Positions 14,144-21,626 of a stretch of 21,626 nucleotides of DNA are shown here, piece by piece (positions within the stretch are counted from its first letter, which is position 1; the number at the start of each line of letters is the position of its first letter). The DNA is from Flavobacteriaceae bacterium (GTDB lineage Bacteria; Bacteroidota; Bacteroidia; Flavobacteriales; Flavobacteriaceae). A program made the translations under genes and the position numbers. The stretch covers positions 1-21,626 of the forward strand of contig JALWYP010000195.1 of assembly GCA_026992695.1 (NCBI GenBank). Direction: 5' to 3'. Below the pieces are notes generated by a model. That model worked only from the letters and a program-made list of their open reading frames with translations, was not told the DNA's origin and searched no databases.

Positions 14144-16063
14144 ATGGACATTCGTTATATTTACTTAATCCCATTCATTCCATTAGTAGTTTTTCTACTG
14201 CTTGGATTAAATTACAAACGAATCAAACCGTCTGTTTCCGGTTATATTGGTGTGTTTGGTTTGTTGGTTTCGGCTGTTCTCTCCTACTACACCGCCTATC
14301 AATACTTCTTTGTCCATGGTAAAGTAAATGGTATTTATAAACCTATTATTGATCGTCATGTATGGATGAATTTTACAGACTCCTTAGCTATTGATATGGG
14401 TTTGTACATTGATGCAATCTCGGTAATGATGTTGGTTGTGGTTTCAACGATATCATTAATGGTACACATTTATAGCCGAGGATATATGAAAGGAGATGAT
14501 GGTTATACTAAGTTTTTTGCTTTTTTAAGTTTGTTTACCTTTTCTATGTTTGGACTGGTGCTTTCTACTAATCTATTTCAAATTTATATTTTTTGGGAGC
14601 TTGTGGGTGTTTCTTCTTTCTTATTAATAGGATATTACTACACCAAACCATCAGCTATTGCTGCTGCCAAAAAAGCATTTATTGTTACCCGTTTTGCCGA
14701 TTTAGGCTTTTTAATCGGGATATTAATTATGGGGTATTACACCGGAACATTTGATTTTGAAACGCTCAATAATCCCGAAGGAAGTGCTATTTTAAATTGG
14801 GCATCTACTTCGTTTATGGGTCTTTCTGTCATCACGTGGGGACTGCTCTTAATCTTTGTGGGAGGTGCCGGAAAATCTGCTATGATGCCTTTTCATATTT
14901 GGCTACCCGATGCCATGGAAGGCCCTACACCTGTTTCGGCATTAATTCATGCAGCTACTATGGTGGTTGCCGGAGTGTATTTGGTGGCTCGGTTATTCCC
15001 TATGTTTTATTTTGTTGAAGATGGTTTTGCATTATCAATTGTGGCTTATGTGGGAGGGATTTCATCCCTGTTTGCAGCAGTAATTGCCATTACACAAACT
15101 GATATTAAACGCGTATTAGCTTTCTCTACCATGTCACAGCTAGGCTATATGATGATGGCTTTGGGTGTTTCCGGTTATGACGGACATGAAGGAGTGGGTT
15201 ATATGGCTTCAATGTTCCATTTATTTACGCACGCCATGTTCAAAGCCTTGTTGTTCTTGGGTGCAGGTTCTGTTATCCATGCCGTTCACAGCAACTATTT
15301 AAAAGATATGGGTGGATTGCGAAAATACCTCCCCATTACAAATATTACTTTCCTTATTGCTGCTTTGGCTATAGCAGGAATCCCTCCTTTCGCAGGTTTT
15401 TGGAGTAAAGACGAAATATTAGTTGCTGCCTTTGAAAACAATCAACTGCTATATTACATTGGCGTTTTTGTAGCCGGGCTTACTGCATTTTATATGTTTA
15501 GAATTTACTTCGGAATCTTTTGGGGTAAAGAGAAGCACTATGACCATCCACCTCACGAATCACCCGTGTCTATGACTGTTCCGTTAATGATTCTAGGTGC
15601 GTTAAGTGTGGTCGTAGGATTTATTCCGTTTAGTGAATTTGTAACTCCTGATGGAAAAGGTTTTGAAGCTCATTTAAATTATCCGTTAGCGACAATTGCT
15701 GTTACTGTAGGAATAATTGGAATTGCTCTAGCCTGGGTTTTTTATAAGAAAGAAAACAATCTTGCCGATACCTATGCAAAACGATTTGGTGTGTTTTACA
15801 AATGGGCATATCACAAATTCTATTTTGATGAAATATACCTTTTTATTACCAAAAAAATATTGTTTAACGGTGTGGCAGCTTCGGTAGCTCTTTTTGATAA
15901 AAAAGTAGTAGATGGCACGATGAATCAAATAGGAAATAAAACCGTATTTACCTCGGAAAAAATAAAAGGAATACAATCTGGTAAATTACAAGATTATGCA
16001 CTAGCATTTGTAGGTGGTGTCGTGGTATTGGTGATGATTTTTATTTATTTCTGGACAGAATAA
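14144..16063 (+). CDS. nuoL: Complex I subunit L (distal antiporter-like subunit)
   Basis: A 639-residue membrane protein, the last proton pump of the arm. The charged residues are complete: Glu152 in WELVGVSSFLLIG, Lys244 in GAGKSAMMPFHIWLPDAM, His269 in ALIHAATMVVAGVYL, and Lys422 in FAGFWSKDEIL. The C-terminal region after about residue 500 contains the long lateral helix and the final anchor helix. It is closely related in fold to NuoM and NuoN and serves as the reference for the NuoM change noted below. A gap of 49 bases with a small hairpin separates it from nuoM. Confidence 0.95.
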   Translation: MDIRYIYLIPFIPLVVFLLLGLNYKRIKPSVSGYIGVFGLLVSAVLSYYTAYQYFFVHGKVNGIYKPIIDRHVWMNFTDSLAIDMGLYIDAISVMMLVVVSTISLMVHIYSRGYMKGDDGYTKFFAFLSLFTFSMFGLVLSTNLFQIYIFWELVGVSSFLLIGYYYTKPSAIAAAKKAFIVTRFADLGFLIGILIMGYYTGTFDFETLNNPEGSAILNWASTSFMGLSVITWGLLLIFVGGAGKSAMMPFHIWLPDAMEGPTPVSALIHAATMVVAGVYLVARLFPMFYFVEDGFALSIVAYVGGISSLFAAVIAITQTDIKRVLAFSTMSQLGYMMMALGVSGYDGHEGVGYMASMFHLFTHAMFKALLFLGAGSVIHAVHSNYLKDMGGLRKYLPITNITFLIAALAIAGIPPFAGFWSKDEILVAAFENNQLLYYIGVFVAGLTAFYMFRIYFGIFWGKEKHYDHPPHESPVSMTVPLMILGALSVVVGFIPFSEFVTPDGKGFEAHLNYPLATIAVTVGIIGIALAWVFYKKENNLADTYAKRFGVFYKWAYHKFYFDEIYLFITKKILFNGVAASVALFDKKVVDGTMNQIGNKTVFTSEKIKGIQSGKLQDYALAFVGGVVVLVMIFIYFWTE

Positions 16064-16075
16064 TGACACATATTC

Positions 16076-16090
16076 CCCGATGTTTTCGGG
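16076..16090. repeat. Small hairpin between nuoL and nuoM
   Basis: CCCGA at 16076-16080 pairs with TCGGG at 16086-16090 around a 5-base loop, TGTTT. No T run follows, so it is unlikely to stop transcription; it could affect mRNA processing or stability inside the operon. Confidence 0.45.
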
Positions 16091-16112
16091 TTATAATAAA
16101 AACAAATAACGT

Positions 16113-17600
16113 ATGGATATTTTAACGCTTTTTATCGTTGTCCCAATTATTACTATCGTGGTGTTGGTTTTTAGTAAAGGCTTAAAACAAGCTCGTATTA
16201 TTTCTTTGGTAGGTAGTTTGGTTCAGTTAGGAATGGCTATAAATTTGGTTTTTGCTTATTTTAGGGAGCGCGAAATCAACCAAGACATCATGGTTTTCAC
16301 CAAAGATGCTGTGTGGTTTAAAACCTTTAACATCCATTATAATGTTGGTGTAGATGGTATTTCAGTGGCTTTACTGCTACTTACTTCCATTGTTGTTTTA
16401 GCGGGCGTGTTCATATCTTGGAAAATGAAAGAACTTCCCAAAGAGTTTTTTATCTCGCTCTTGGTTCTTTCTACCGGAGTTTACGGTTTCTTTATTTCAA
16501 TAGATTTGTTTACGATGTTTGTTTTTTATGAAATAGCCGTAATCCCAATGTATCTTCTTATAGGAATTTGGGGTACCGGTCCTCGTGAATATTCGGCAAT
16601 GAAATTAACACTAATGCTAATGGGTGCTTCGGCTGTGTTATTGGTAGGAATTTTAGGTATTTATTTTAACTCCAATGCAGACGGTGGTGCGCTTACTTTT
16701 AATATTTTAGAAATTGCACAAGTAAACATTCCTTTTGAAGCTCAAAAACTTTTCTTCCCATTGGTGTTTATAGGGTTTGCCGTATTAAGTGCCTTGTTTC
16801 CCTTTCATACGTGGTCTCCAGACGGTCACGCTTCTGCACCAACTGCCGTTTCTATGCTCCACGCAGGTGTATTAATGAAGCTCGGGGGTTATGGTGTTTT
16901 TAGAGTAGCAATGTTTCTGCTTCCTGAAGGAGCATTAACATGGTCTAACTTTTTTATTGTTCTGGCTGCTATTGGAGTTATTTATGGTGCTTTTGGTGCC
17001 ATAAAGCAGAAAGATTTAAAATACATCAATGCGTATTCTTCGGTAAGTCACTTAGGATTGGTGTTGTTTGCTTTGTTAATGCTGAACAAAACCGCTTGGA
17101 ACGGAGCCATTTTACAATCGTTATCACACGGGTTGATGACGGCTCTTTTCTTTGCATTAATTGGTATGATTTACGGAAGAACCGGAACTCGAGATATTAC
17201 TAAATTAGGAGGCTTGTTAAAAGTAATTCCTGTTATTTCGGCTACGTATGTCATTGTCGGATTGGCTTCATTGGGTCTTCCCGGTTTTAGTGGGTTTGTT
17301 GCAGAAATGAATATTTTTGTTGGGGCGTTTCAACACGAAGATCTTTTTCATCGTATTGCCACAATAGTTTCTGTCTCGGCAATTGTTGTGACAGCAGTTT
17401 ATATTTTACGAGTGGTGGGAATTATGTTGATGGGTCCTGTTAAAAACAAAAAATACCTAACCCTTCAACGAGTAACATGGTATGAAAAAACAGGAATCAT
17501 GCTGTTGCTTATCCCAATTATAGGAATGGGTGTTGCTCCTTTATGGATTAGCGATATGATATTAGAAAGTTTACAACCGTTTATTAAAGGGTTGATATAA
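16113..17600 (+). CDS. nuoM: Complex I subunit M (antiporter-like), TM7 lysine replaced
   Basis: A 495-residue membrane subunit, the middle proton pump. Glu140 (FYEIAVIPMYLLIG), Lys256 (HAGVLMKLGGYG) and Glu398 (GFVAEMNIF) are in place and match the known Glu, TM8 Lys and TM12 Glu. The TM7 lysine, however, is not: the segment reads FAVLSALFPFHTWSPDGH at 222-239, and Leu225 (codon TTA at 16785-16787) sits where the lysine is expected, seven residues before the conserved His. In NuoL and NuoN of this same operon the lysine is found at that exact spacing. The neighbouring WLPDAH motif has also changed to WSPDGH. It may be a trait of the whole lineage. The frame is intact and all other signs point to a working protein. 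Confidence 0.95.
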   Translation: MDILTLFIVVPIITIVVLVFSKGLKQARIISLVGSLVQLGMAINLVFAYFREREINQDIMVFTKDAVWFKTFNIHYNVGVDGISVALLLLTSIVVLAGVFISWKMKELPKEFFISLLVLSTGVYGFFISIDLFTMFVFYEIAVIPMYLLIGIWGTGPREYSAMKLTLMLMGASAVLLVGILGIYFNSNADGGALTFNILEIAQVNIPFEAQKLFFPLVFIGFAVLSALFPFHTWSPDGHASAPTAVSMLHAGVLMKLGGYGVFRVAMFLLPEGALTWSNFFIVLAAIGVIYGAFGAIKQKDLKYINAYSSVSHLGLVLFALLMLNKTAWNGAILQSLSHGLMTALFFALIGMIYGRTGTRDITKLGGLLKVIPVISATYVIVGLASLGLPGFSGFVAEMNIFVGAFQHEDLFHRIATIVSVSAIVVTAVYILRVVGIMLMGPVKNKKYLTLQRVTWYEKTGIMLLLIPIIGMGVAPLWISDMILESLQPFIKGLI

Positions 17601-17612
17601 AAAAATTAAAAA

Positions 17613-19040
17613 ATGGATTGGAACAGTTTTTTATTAATGCGTCAAGAAATGCTGCTTTTAGGTATTATCCTGCTATTGATAATAGCCGAGGTATTTATTT
17701 CTAAAAACAAAAAAGGCAACCTAGTTCACTTTGCTGTTTTTCTATTTGGTATTCACACAGCCGTAGGATTATTAGCGATGGAAGAAGGAAGTATTTTTGG
17801 AGGAATGTTTCACACCACCGGACTCATACACTTCTTTAAAAATGTTTTAAACATTGGTGTTTTTATCTTGTTGCTCCAATCTGCAGATTGGCTTCAGGAA
17901 AAAATTGTTGATCATCAGCGGGGCACTGAGTTTTTTGTCCTTCTCTTTTCCTCATTGTTGGGTATGTATTTTATGGTTTCCGCAGGTGATTTTTTAATGT
18001 TCTTTTTAGGTTTAGAACTTTCTACTCTTCCTGTTGCTGCATTAGCCGCTTATGAAATGGCTAAGAGAAAATCAAGTGAAGCAGGAATAAAACTAATTCT
18101 TTCAGCAGCCTTAGCGTCTGGAGTAGCCTTGTTTGGTATTTCCATGCTTTATATTGCCGGTGGTTCTATCTACTTTAATGATATTATGCAAACAATAACC
18201 ACATCCCATTTATCTATTTTGGGAATGGTATTACTATTATCAGGATTAGCATTTAAAATTTCATTGGTTCCATTTCATTTTTGGACTGCCGATGTATATG
18301 AAGGAGCTCCTATTTCTGTGGCTTCTTATCTATCGGTAATATCAAAAGGGGCAGCTGTTTTTATATTAATGATTTTACTCTTTACCGTTTTAAGACCGTT
18401 ATTGCATATTTGGGAGAACTTGGTATATATTTTAGCATTAACTACTATGTTTATAGGGAATTTGTTTGCTTTAAGGCAAAATAATTTAAAACGCTTCTTA
18501 GCTTTTTCATCTATCGCTCAAGCCGGTTTTATTTTATTAGGAATTATCAACGGAGAGCAACTGGGAGTAGCTACGGTAATTTATTTTGTGCTTATTTATG
18601 TGTTTTCAAACCTAGCCGCTTTTGGTGTGGTGCAAGCCATTTCCTTACGAACCGGAAAAGAAAACATCTCTGACTATGACGGTCTTTACCGTACCAACCC
18701 TAAACTGAGTTTGGTTATGATGTTAGCCCTCTTTTCGCTTGCAGGAATCCCTCCTGTAGCCGGATTTTTTGGTAAATTCTTTCTCTTTACGGCGGCTGCC
18801 GGTAAAGGGTATTATTTATTGGTTTTCTTAGCGGTAGTAAACGTAACCATCTCGTTGTATTATTATTTACTGGTGGTGCGGGCTATGTTTTTAAGAACTA
18901 GCGAACATGCCATTCCTTATTTTAACAGTAAGTTGTATATGAAAATAGGTCTTGTGCTTACTGTTTTAGGTATTTTAGTCTTAGGGCTGTATAGTCCGTT
19001 GTATGAATATATTTTTGAGTTGAGTAAAAATTTGATGTAG
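17613..19040 (+). CDS. nuoN: Complex I subunit N (antiporter-like)
   Basis: A 475-residue membrane subunit, the innermost proton pump, next to NuoK. The charged series is complete: Glu135 (FFLGLELSTLPVAAL), Lys215 (LAFKISLVPFHFWTADVYEG), Lys245 (SVISKGAAVF) and Lys388 (AGFFGKFFLF). It ends the complex I set; nothing after it resembles another Nuo subunit. It lies 12 bases after nuoM and 49 before the small unknown gene. Confidence 0.95.
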   Translation: MDWNSFLLMRQEMLLLGIILLLIIAEVFISKNKKGNLVHFAVFLFGIHTAVGLLAMEEGSIFGGMFHTTGLIHFFKNVLNIGVFILLLQSADWLQEKIVDHQRGTEFFVLLFSSLLGMYFMVSAGDFLMFFLGLELSTLPVAALAAYEMAKRKSSEAGIKLILSAALASGVALFGISMLYIAGGSIYFNDIMQTITTSHLSILGMVLLLSGLAFKISLVPFHFWTADVYEGAPISVASYLSVISKGAAVFILMILLFTVLRPLLHIWENLVYILALTTMFIGNLFALRQNNLKRFLAFSSIAQAGFILLGIINGEQLGVATVIYFVLIYVFSNLAAFGVVQAISLRTGKENISDYDGLYRTNPKLSLVMMLALFSLAGIPPVAGFFGKFFLFTAAAGKGYYLLVFLAVVNVTISLYYYLLVVRAMFLRTSEHAIPYFNSKLYMKIGLVLTVLGILVLGLYSPLYEYIFELSKNLM

Positions 19041-19089
19041 AACAACATCCTATAAGATTTGTGATTTATAATTTGTAATTTAATACGCT

Positions 19090-19410
19090 ATGGGATTAGC
19101 AGGTAAACATTTATTTGGAAGCATTGGTGATCAACGCGTCACATTTGTGGAGAAAAAAGTAACTGAAGAACGAAAAAACTTTTTAAAAAAATTATTAGAG
19201 CATAATGGTTTTGAGGTAATTATTGTTGAAGAAAAAAGAAAGTCTGAAGAAGAGCCTCAACTTTATACCGTTGCCGTAACCGATATGGTTTTTAACCCTA
19301 CTATTTGGGTTTTTGAACGAAAACTAAAAACCTTTGATGGGCGTAAAGTAACTCAAGACTATTGGAATCAACATTCTGAAAAAACCAAACCTCAATACTG
19401 GAAAGGGTGA
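19090..19410 (+). CDS. Conserved-looking small protein of unknown function at the end of the nuo operon
   Basis: A 106-residue soluble protein with no signal peptide or membrane segment and no cysteine, so it binds no iron-sulfur cluster. It is rich in Lys and Glu (VEKKVTEERKNFLKKLLEH, then VEEKRKSEEE) and ends in an aromatic stretch (TQDYWNQHSEKTKPQYWKG). The likely fold is a short alpha-beta domain: helix at about 20-38, strands at 41-47, 58-64 and 70-77. I do not recognise a named family. It lies 49 bases after nuoN on the same strand with no convincing promoter or terminator between, so it is probably co-transcribed. Given that place, an accessory, assembly or ferredoxin-docking role for complex I is possible but only inferred. 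Its stop is 19 bases from the stop of the convergent antiporter gene. Confidence 0.7.
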   Translation: MGLAGKHLFGSIGDQRVTFVEKKVTEERKNFLKKLLEHNGFEVIIVEEKRKSEEEPQLYTVAVTDMVFNPTIWVFERKLKTFDGRKVTQDYWNQHSEKTKPQYWKG

Positions 19411-19429
19411 GTTGATTAAACAACCTTCT

Positions 19430-21256
19430 TTATTCCTTAGGAATATGTTTCCCTAGATAAACCAATTTCCAACCATTTTCAATAGTAATGTCTTTATTAA
19501 AAGAAGTTATTATTTCAAGTTCGCCATTTTTATTTTTTATAAAAAGCGGTATCATATCTTTATCCTTTTCGGTTTTTTCAATAAGGGTGTTATAGTGTTC
19601 TTTGTCTTTAATTTCTATTTCATAAATAGAGGGAAAATGATGTGCTGTTTTTGACAAGGAAGTATAATCGTCAGTATGTGAGAATAGTCCTTCTTTTGGA
19701 TTGTTTTGAGAATCTTTCATTTCTTCTACAGAAACCAATCGAAACGCTCCGTTTTCACCAAATTGATTTTTAAACTTCTCTATGGCATATTTGTTTATTT
19801 TAGAGTTTCCGGTAAGTGCTAAAATGTATCCCATATCGTTTAATTCTATATTGTCGGAAAGTGTATCGGAATAGATATCGGCGGTAATCGCTTCAAGACC
19901 CATTTCTTTAGCTTTCGCAATATTATCAGGATTGCTGTCAATTAAAACCACATGTCTTCCTATTTCGTCAAGATATTTAGCAATAATTCTAGAAACTTCA
20001 GACGCGCCAACAATTAGTATCCCTTCAGATCGTTTTAAGAAAACACCGGCTAATTTAGCAAATAATCGTGCTGTTGTCGCGTTTAAAAGTACGGTGCCAA
20101 GTACAATCATAAAAACCAAAGGTGTAATATACTCGGCTCCGGGAACTCCTTTTTCGGCTAACTTTAAACCAAATAAAGAAGCGATACCTGCGGCTACTAT
20201 TCCTCTGGGACCTACCCAACTTATAAACAGTTTTTCGTTGGTTTTTAAATGTGATTTCCGGGTGCTTAAAAAAACACCAATAGGTCTAATTAAAAACACA
20301 ACAATAGCAAAAAGAATGGCTGTGTTCCAGTTATAAACCAACCAAATATCTGTCATATTAATATTTGCGGAAAGTAATATAAACAAAATGGAAATTAACA
20401 AAACACTTAACGATTCTTTAAAATACAATATGTCTTTTAAATATTTGCTGTTAGAGTTTCCTAGAACCATCCCCATAACAACTACTGCTAGTAAACCGGA
20501 TTCATGAGCAAATGTATCTGAAAGCACAAAAACTCCTAAAACCGAAGCCAAAGCAACGACGTTTAACAAGTAGTGCGGAATCCATTTTTTATTCATTGCA
20601 AAATTTAATGCATGCGCAAACGTAAATCCAAAACTGGTGCCAAATAACACTATTTTTCCAAACTCAATAAGAGCTGTTTTGGTAAACTCTCCACCTCCTT
20701 CTACACTAATAAATTCAAAAACCAATACCGCCACCAAGGCACCAATAGGGTCTATTAAAATTCCCTCCCACTTTAGTATTGCCGAAACATCTTTTTTTAA
20801 TGGAATGTTTCTTAATATAGGGGTGATTACAGTGGGACCTGTAACAATAATTAGTGCAGAAAATAAAAAGGAAATTTCCCAGCTTAAATTAAAAATATAA
20901 TGTGCTGCGATGGCAGCTCCAAAAAAAGTAACGGCAGAACCTAATGTAATCAACCTTGTAATCACATTGCCAATGTTTTTAACCTCATCTAGTTTTAAAG
21001 TTAGTCCACCTTCAAAAAGAATAATACTAATTGCTAACGAAACAAAATAGTATAATGTTTCGCCCGCAAACAATCCTTGTTTGCCGTTCCAGATGGGTTC
21101 TATAAGCTTGGAGCCGTCTTTAGTAATAAATTCAGTGGCAAGCGGTCCCACTAATAAACCAATGACAATTAATGGCAATATTGCTGGAATTTTAAACCGC
21201 CAAGCAATCCATTGTGCAACTATTCCTAAGATAATTATACCGGCTAATGCTGTCAT
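19430..21256 (-). CDS. Cation:proton antiporter (CPA1/NhaP-like) with C-terminal RCK/TrkA-N domain
   Basis: A predicted 608-residue inner-membrane antiporter exchanging Na+ or K+ for H+. Residues 1-400 hold about twelve helices. The motif WEGILIDPIGALVAV (from about 163) provides Asp169, the ion-binding aspartate; the usual Asn before it is Ile168. GPRGIVAAGIASL, later in the domain, is another CPA1 signature. From about 410 follows a Rossmann-type RCK (TrkA-N) domain (GILIVGASEVSRIIAKYL, then HVVLIDSNP), then a C-terminal domain. The nucleotide loop reads GASEVS at 417-422 instead of the usual Gly-x-Gly-x-x-Gly, so nucleotide binding may be weak or lost. A longer frame begins at 21361, but I chose ATG 21256 because it starts directly at the first helix; the 35 extra residues look like translated promoter DNA. 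Its C-terminal coding part is repeated at 1552-1596. Confidence 0.85.
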   Translation of the reverse strand: MTALAGIIILGIVAQWIAWRFKIPAILPLIVIGLLVGPLATEFITKDGSKLIEPIWNGKQGLFAGETLYYFVSLAISIILFEGGLTLKLDEVKNIGNVITRLITLGSAVTFFGAAIAAHYIFNLSWEISFLFSALIIVTGPTVITPILRNIPLKKDVSAILKWEGILIDPIGALVAVLVFEFISVEGGGEFTKTALIEFGKIVLFGTSFGFTFAHALNFAMNKKWIPHYLLNVVALASVLGVFVLSDTFAHESGLLAVVVMGMVLGNSNSKYLKDILYFKESLSVLLISILFILLSANINMTDIWLVYNWNTAILFAIVVFLIRPIGVFLSTRKSHLKTNEKLFISWVGPRGIVAAGIASLFGLKLAEKGVPGAEYITPLVFMIVLGTVLLNATTARLFAKLAGVFLKRSEGILIVGASEVSRIIAKYLDEIGRHVVLIDSNPDNIAKAKEMGLEAITADIYSDTLSDNIELNDMGYILALTGNSKINKYAIEKFKNQFGENGAFRLVSVEEMKDSQNNPKEGLFSHTDDYTSLSKTAHHFPSIYEIEIKDKEHYNTLIEKTEKDKDMIPLFIKNKNGELEIITSFNKDITIENGWKLVYLGKHIPKE

Positions 21257-21371
21257 AATAAAATTTTGGGTTAAAATACTAAATATTATAATACGACACG
21301 ACACTATTTTTTCTTGAAATAAAAAAATGGCAACTCGATAAATCTTTCCTATATTTATCAACTTTAAAAAT

Positions 21372-21626
21372 ATGCCTATGGATTTTCACCTGTTAGTACT
21401 TTTGGTTGGTTTCGCTATTGTAGCAATAGCCGGAAATCAAATAGCCAAAGTTTTTCAGAAATTAAAATTCCCGCTTATTACCGGGCTCATTATTACCGGT
21501 ATTATTGCCGGCTCATCTGTGTTGCATTTTATTCCTTCAAAAACACTTCCCGAGTTAAATTTTTTAAACGAAATAGCCTTGGCTATTATTGCTTTTTCGG
21601 CAGGAAGCGAATTGTATCTAAAAGAG
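21372..21626 (+). CDS. Cation:proton antiporter (CPA2/Kef-like), N-terminal part (cut by window end)
   Basis: The first 85 residues of a gene that runs off the window. Three hydrophobic segments are seen: LLVLLVGFAIVAIAG, then FPLITGLIITGIIAGSSVL, then EIALAIIAFSAGSELYL. The phrase FPLITGLIITGIIAG followed by ALAIIAFSAGSEL is the typical opening of a CPA2 monovalent cation:proton antiporter (the usual forms are PxxxGxxxxGxxxGP and FxxGxEL). The ATG at 21378 is an alternative start two codons later. It is divergent from the CPA1 antiporter gene, with 115 bases between the chosen starts, so the two may share regulation. Nothing can be said on the missing part. Confidence 0.75.
   Translation, partial: MPMDFHLLVLLVGFAIVAIAGNQIAKVFQKLKFPLITGLIITGIIAGSSVLHFIPSKTLPELNFLNEIALAIIAFSAGSELYLKE

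Noticed and set aside
19041..19089. Promoter before the 106-residue gene
   Set aside because: The AT-rich text holds TATAATTTG, but its spacing does not fit TAnnTTTG and no -33 TTG is properly placed, so read-through from nuoN is more likely.
21257..21361. N-terminal extension of the CPA1 antiporter to 21361
   Set aside because: It would use most of the gap to the divergent gene and give a second hydrophobic stretch before the first helix; the sequence looks like AT-rich promoter DNA.
1..21626. CRISPR array, tRNA, rRNA, insertion sequence or prophage genes
   Set aside because: No regular spaced repeats, no cloverleaf-like sequence in the intergenic gaps and no transposase or integrase motif in any substantial frame.

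Overview
The window is AT-rich bacterial DNA that looks like a member of the Flavobacteriaceae (Bacteroidota). The signs are A-rich leaders in place of clear Shine-Dalgarno sites, promoters of the TAnnTTTG type, a membrane-anchored LytTR regulator, and complex I genes of Bacteroidota style. I cannot name the species from the sequence alone.

Layout. Positions 1-1528 hold the tail of a LytTR-family regulator and a secreted S41-type protease. Positions 1529-1749 hold a decayed scrap of an antiporter-like gene and a strong hairpin terminator. Positions 1750-5926 (minus strand) carry nifJ, a one-chain pyruvate:ferredoxin oxidoreductase, and separately a small two-cluster ferredoxin. Positions 6079-19410 (plus strand) look like one long operon: korA-korB (2-oxoacid, probably 2-oxoglutarate, :ferredoxin oxidoreductase), then nuoA-B-C-D-H-I-J-K-L-M-N, then a 106-residue protein of unknown function. 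The window ends with two divergent cation:proton antiporters, the second cut by the window edge.

How it fits together. The complex I operon has no nuoE, nuoF or nuoG, the NADH-oxidising module; only 84 bases lie between nuoD and nuoH, where those genes normally sit. Instead, two enzymes that reduce ferredoxin, plus a ferredoxin, are encoded immediately upstream, and korB is 12 bases from nuoA. The simplest reading is an 11-subunit, ferredoxin- (or flavodoxin-) fed complex I: pyruvate and 2-oxoglutarate are oxidised to acyl-CoA, electrons go to ferredoxin, then to quinone with proton pumping.

Regulation. nifJ and korA are preceded by nearly the same 21-bp site (18 of 21 bases) with a TGAC-N4-GTCA palindrome. 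In both cases it lies exactly 19 bases upstream of a TAnnTTTR promoter element, in the same orientation. This suggests one activator, possibly of the CRP/FNR family, switching on the whole module; the korA site also lies upstream of the divergent ferredoxin gene.

Other points of note are a NuoM lacking the TM7 lysine found in the other antiporter-like subunits, a duplicated 45-bp antiporter gene fragment 18 kb away, and an acidic insertion in the ferredoxin.
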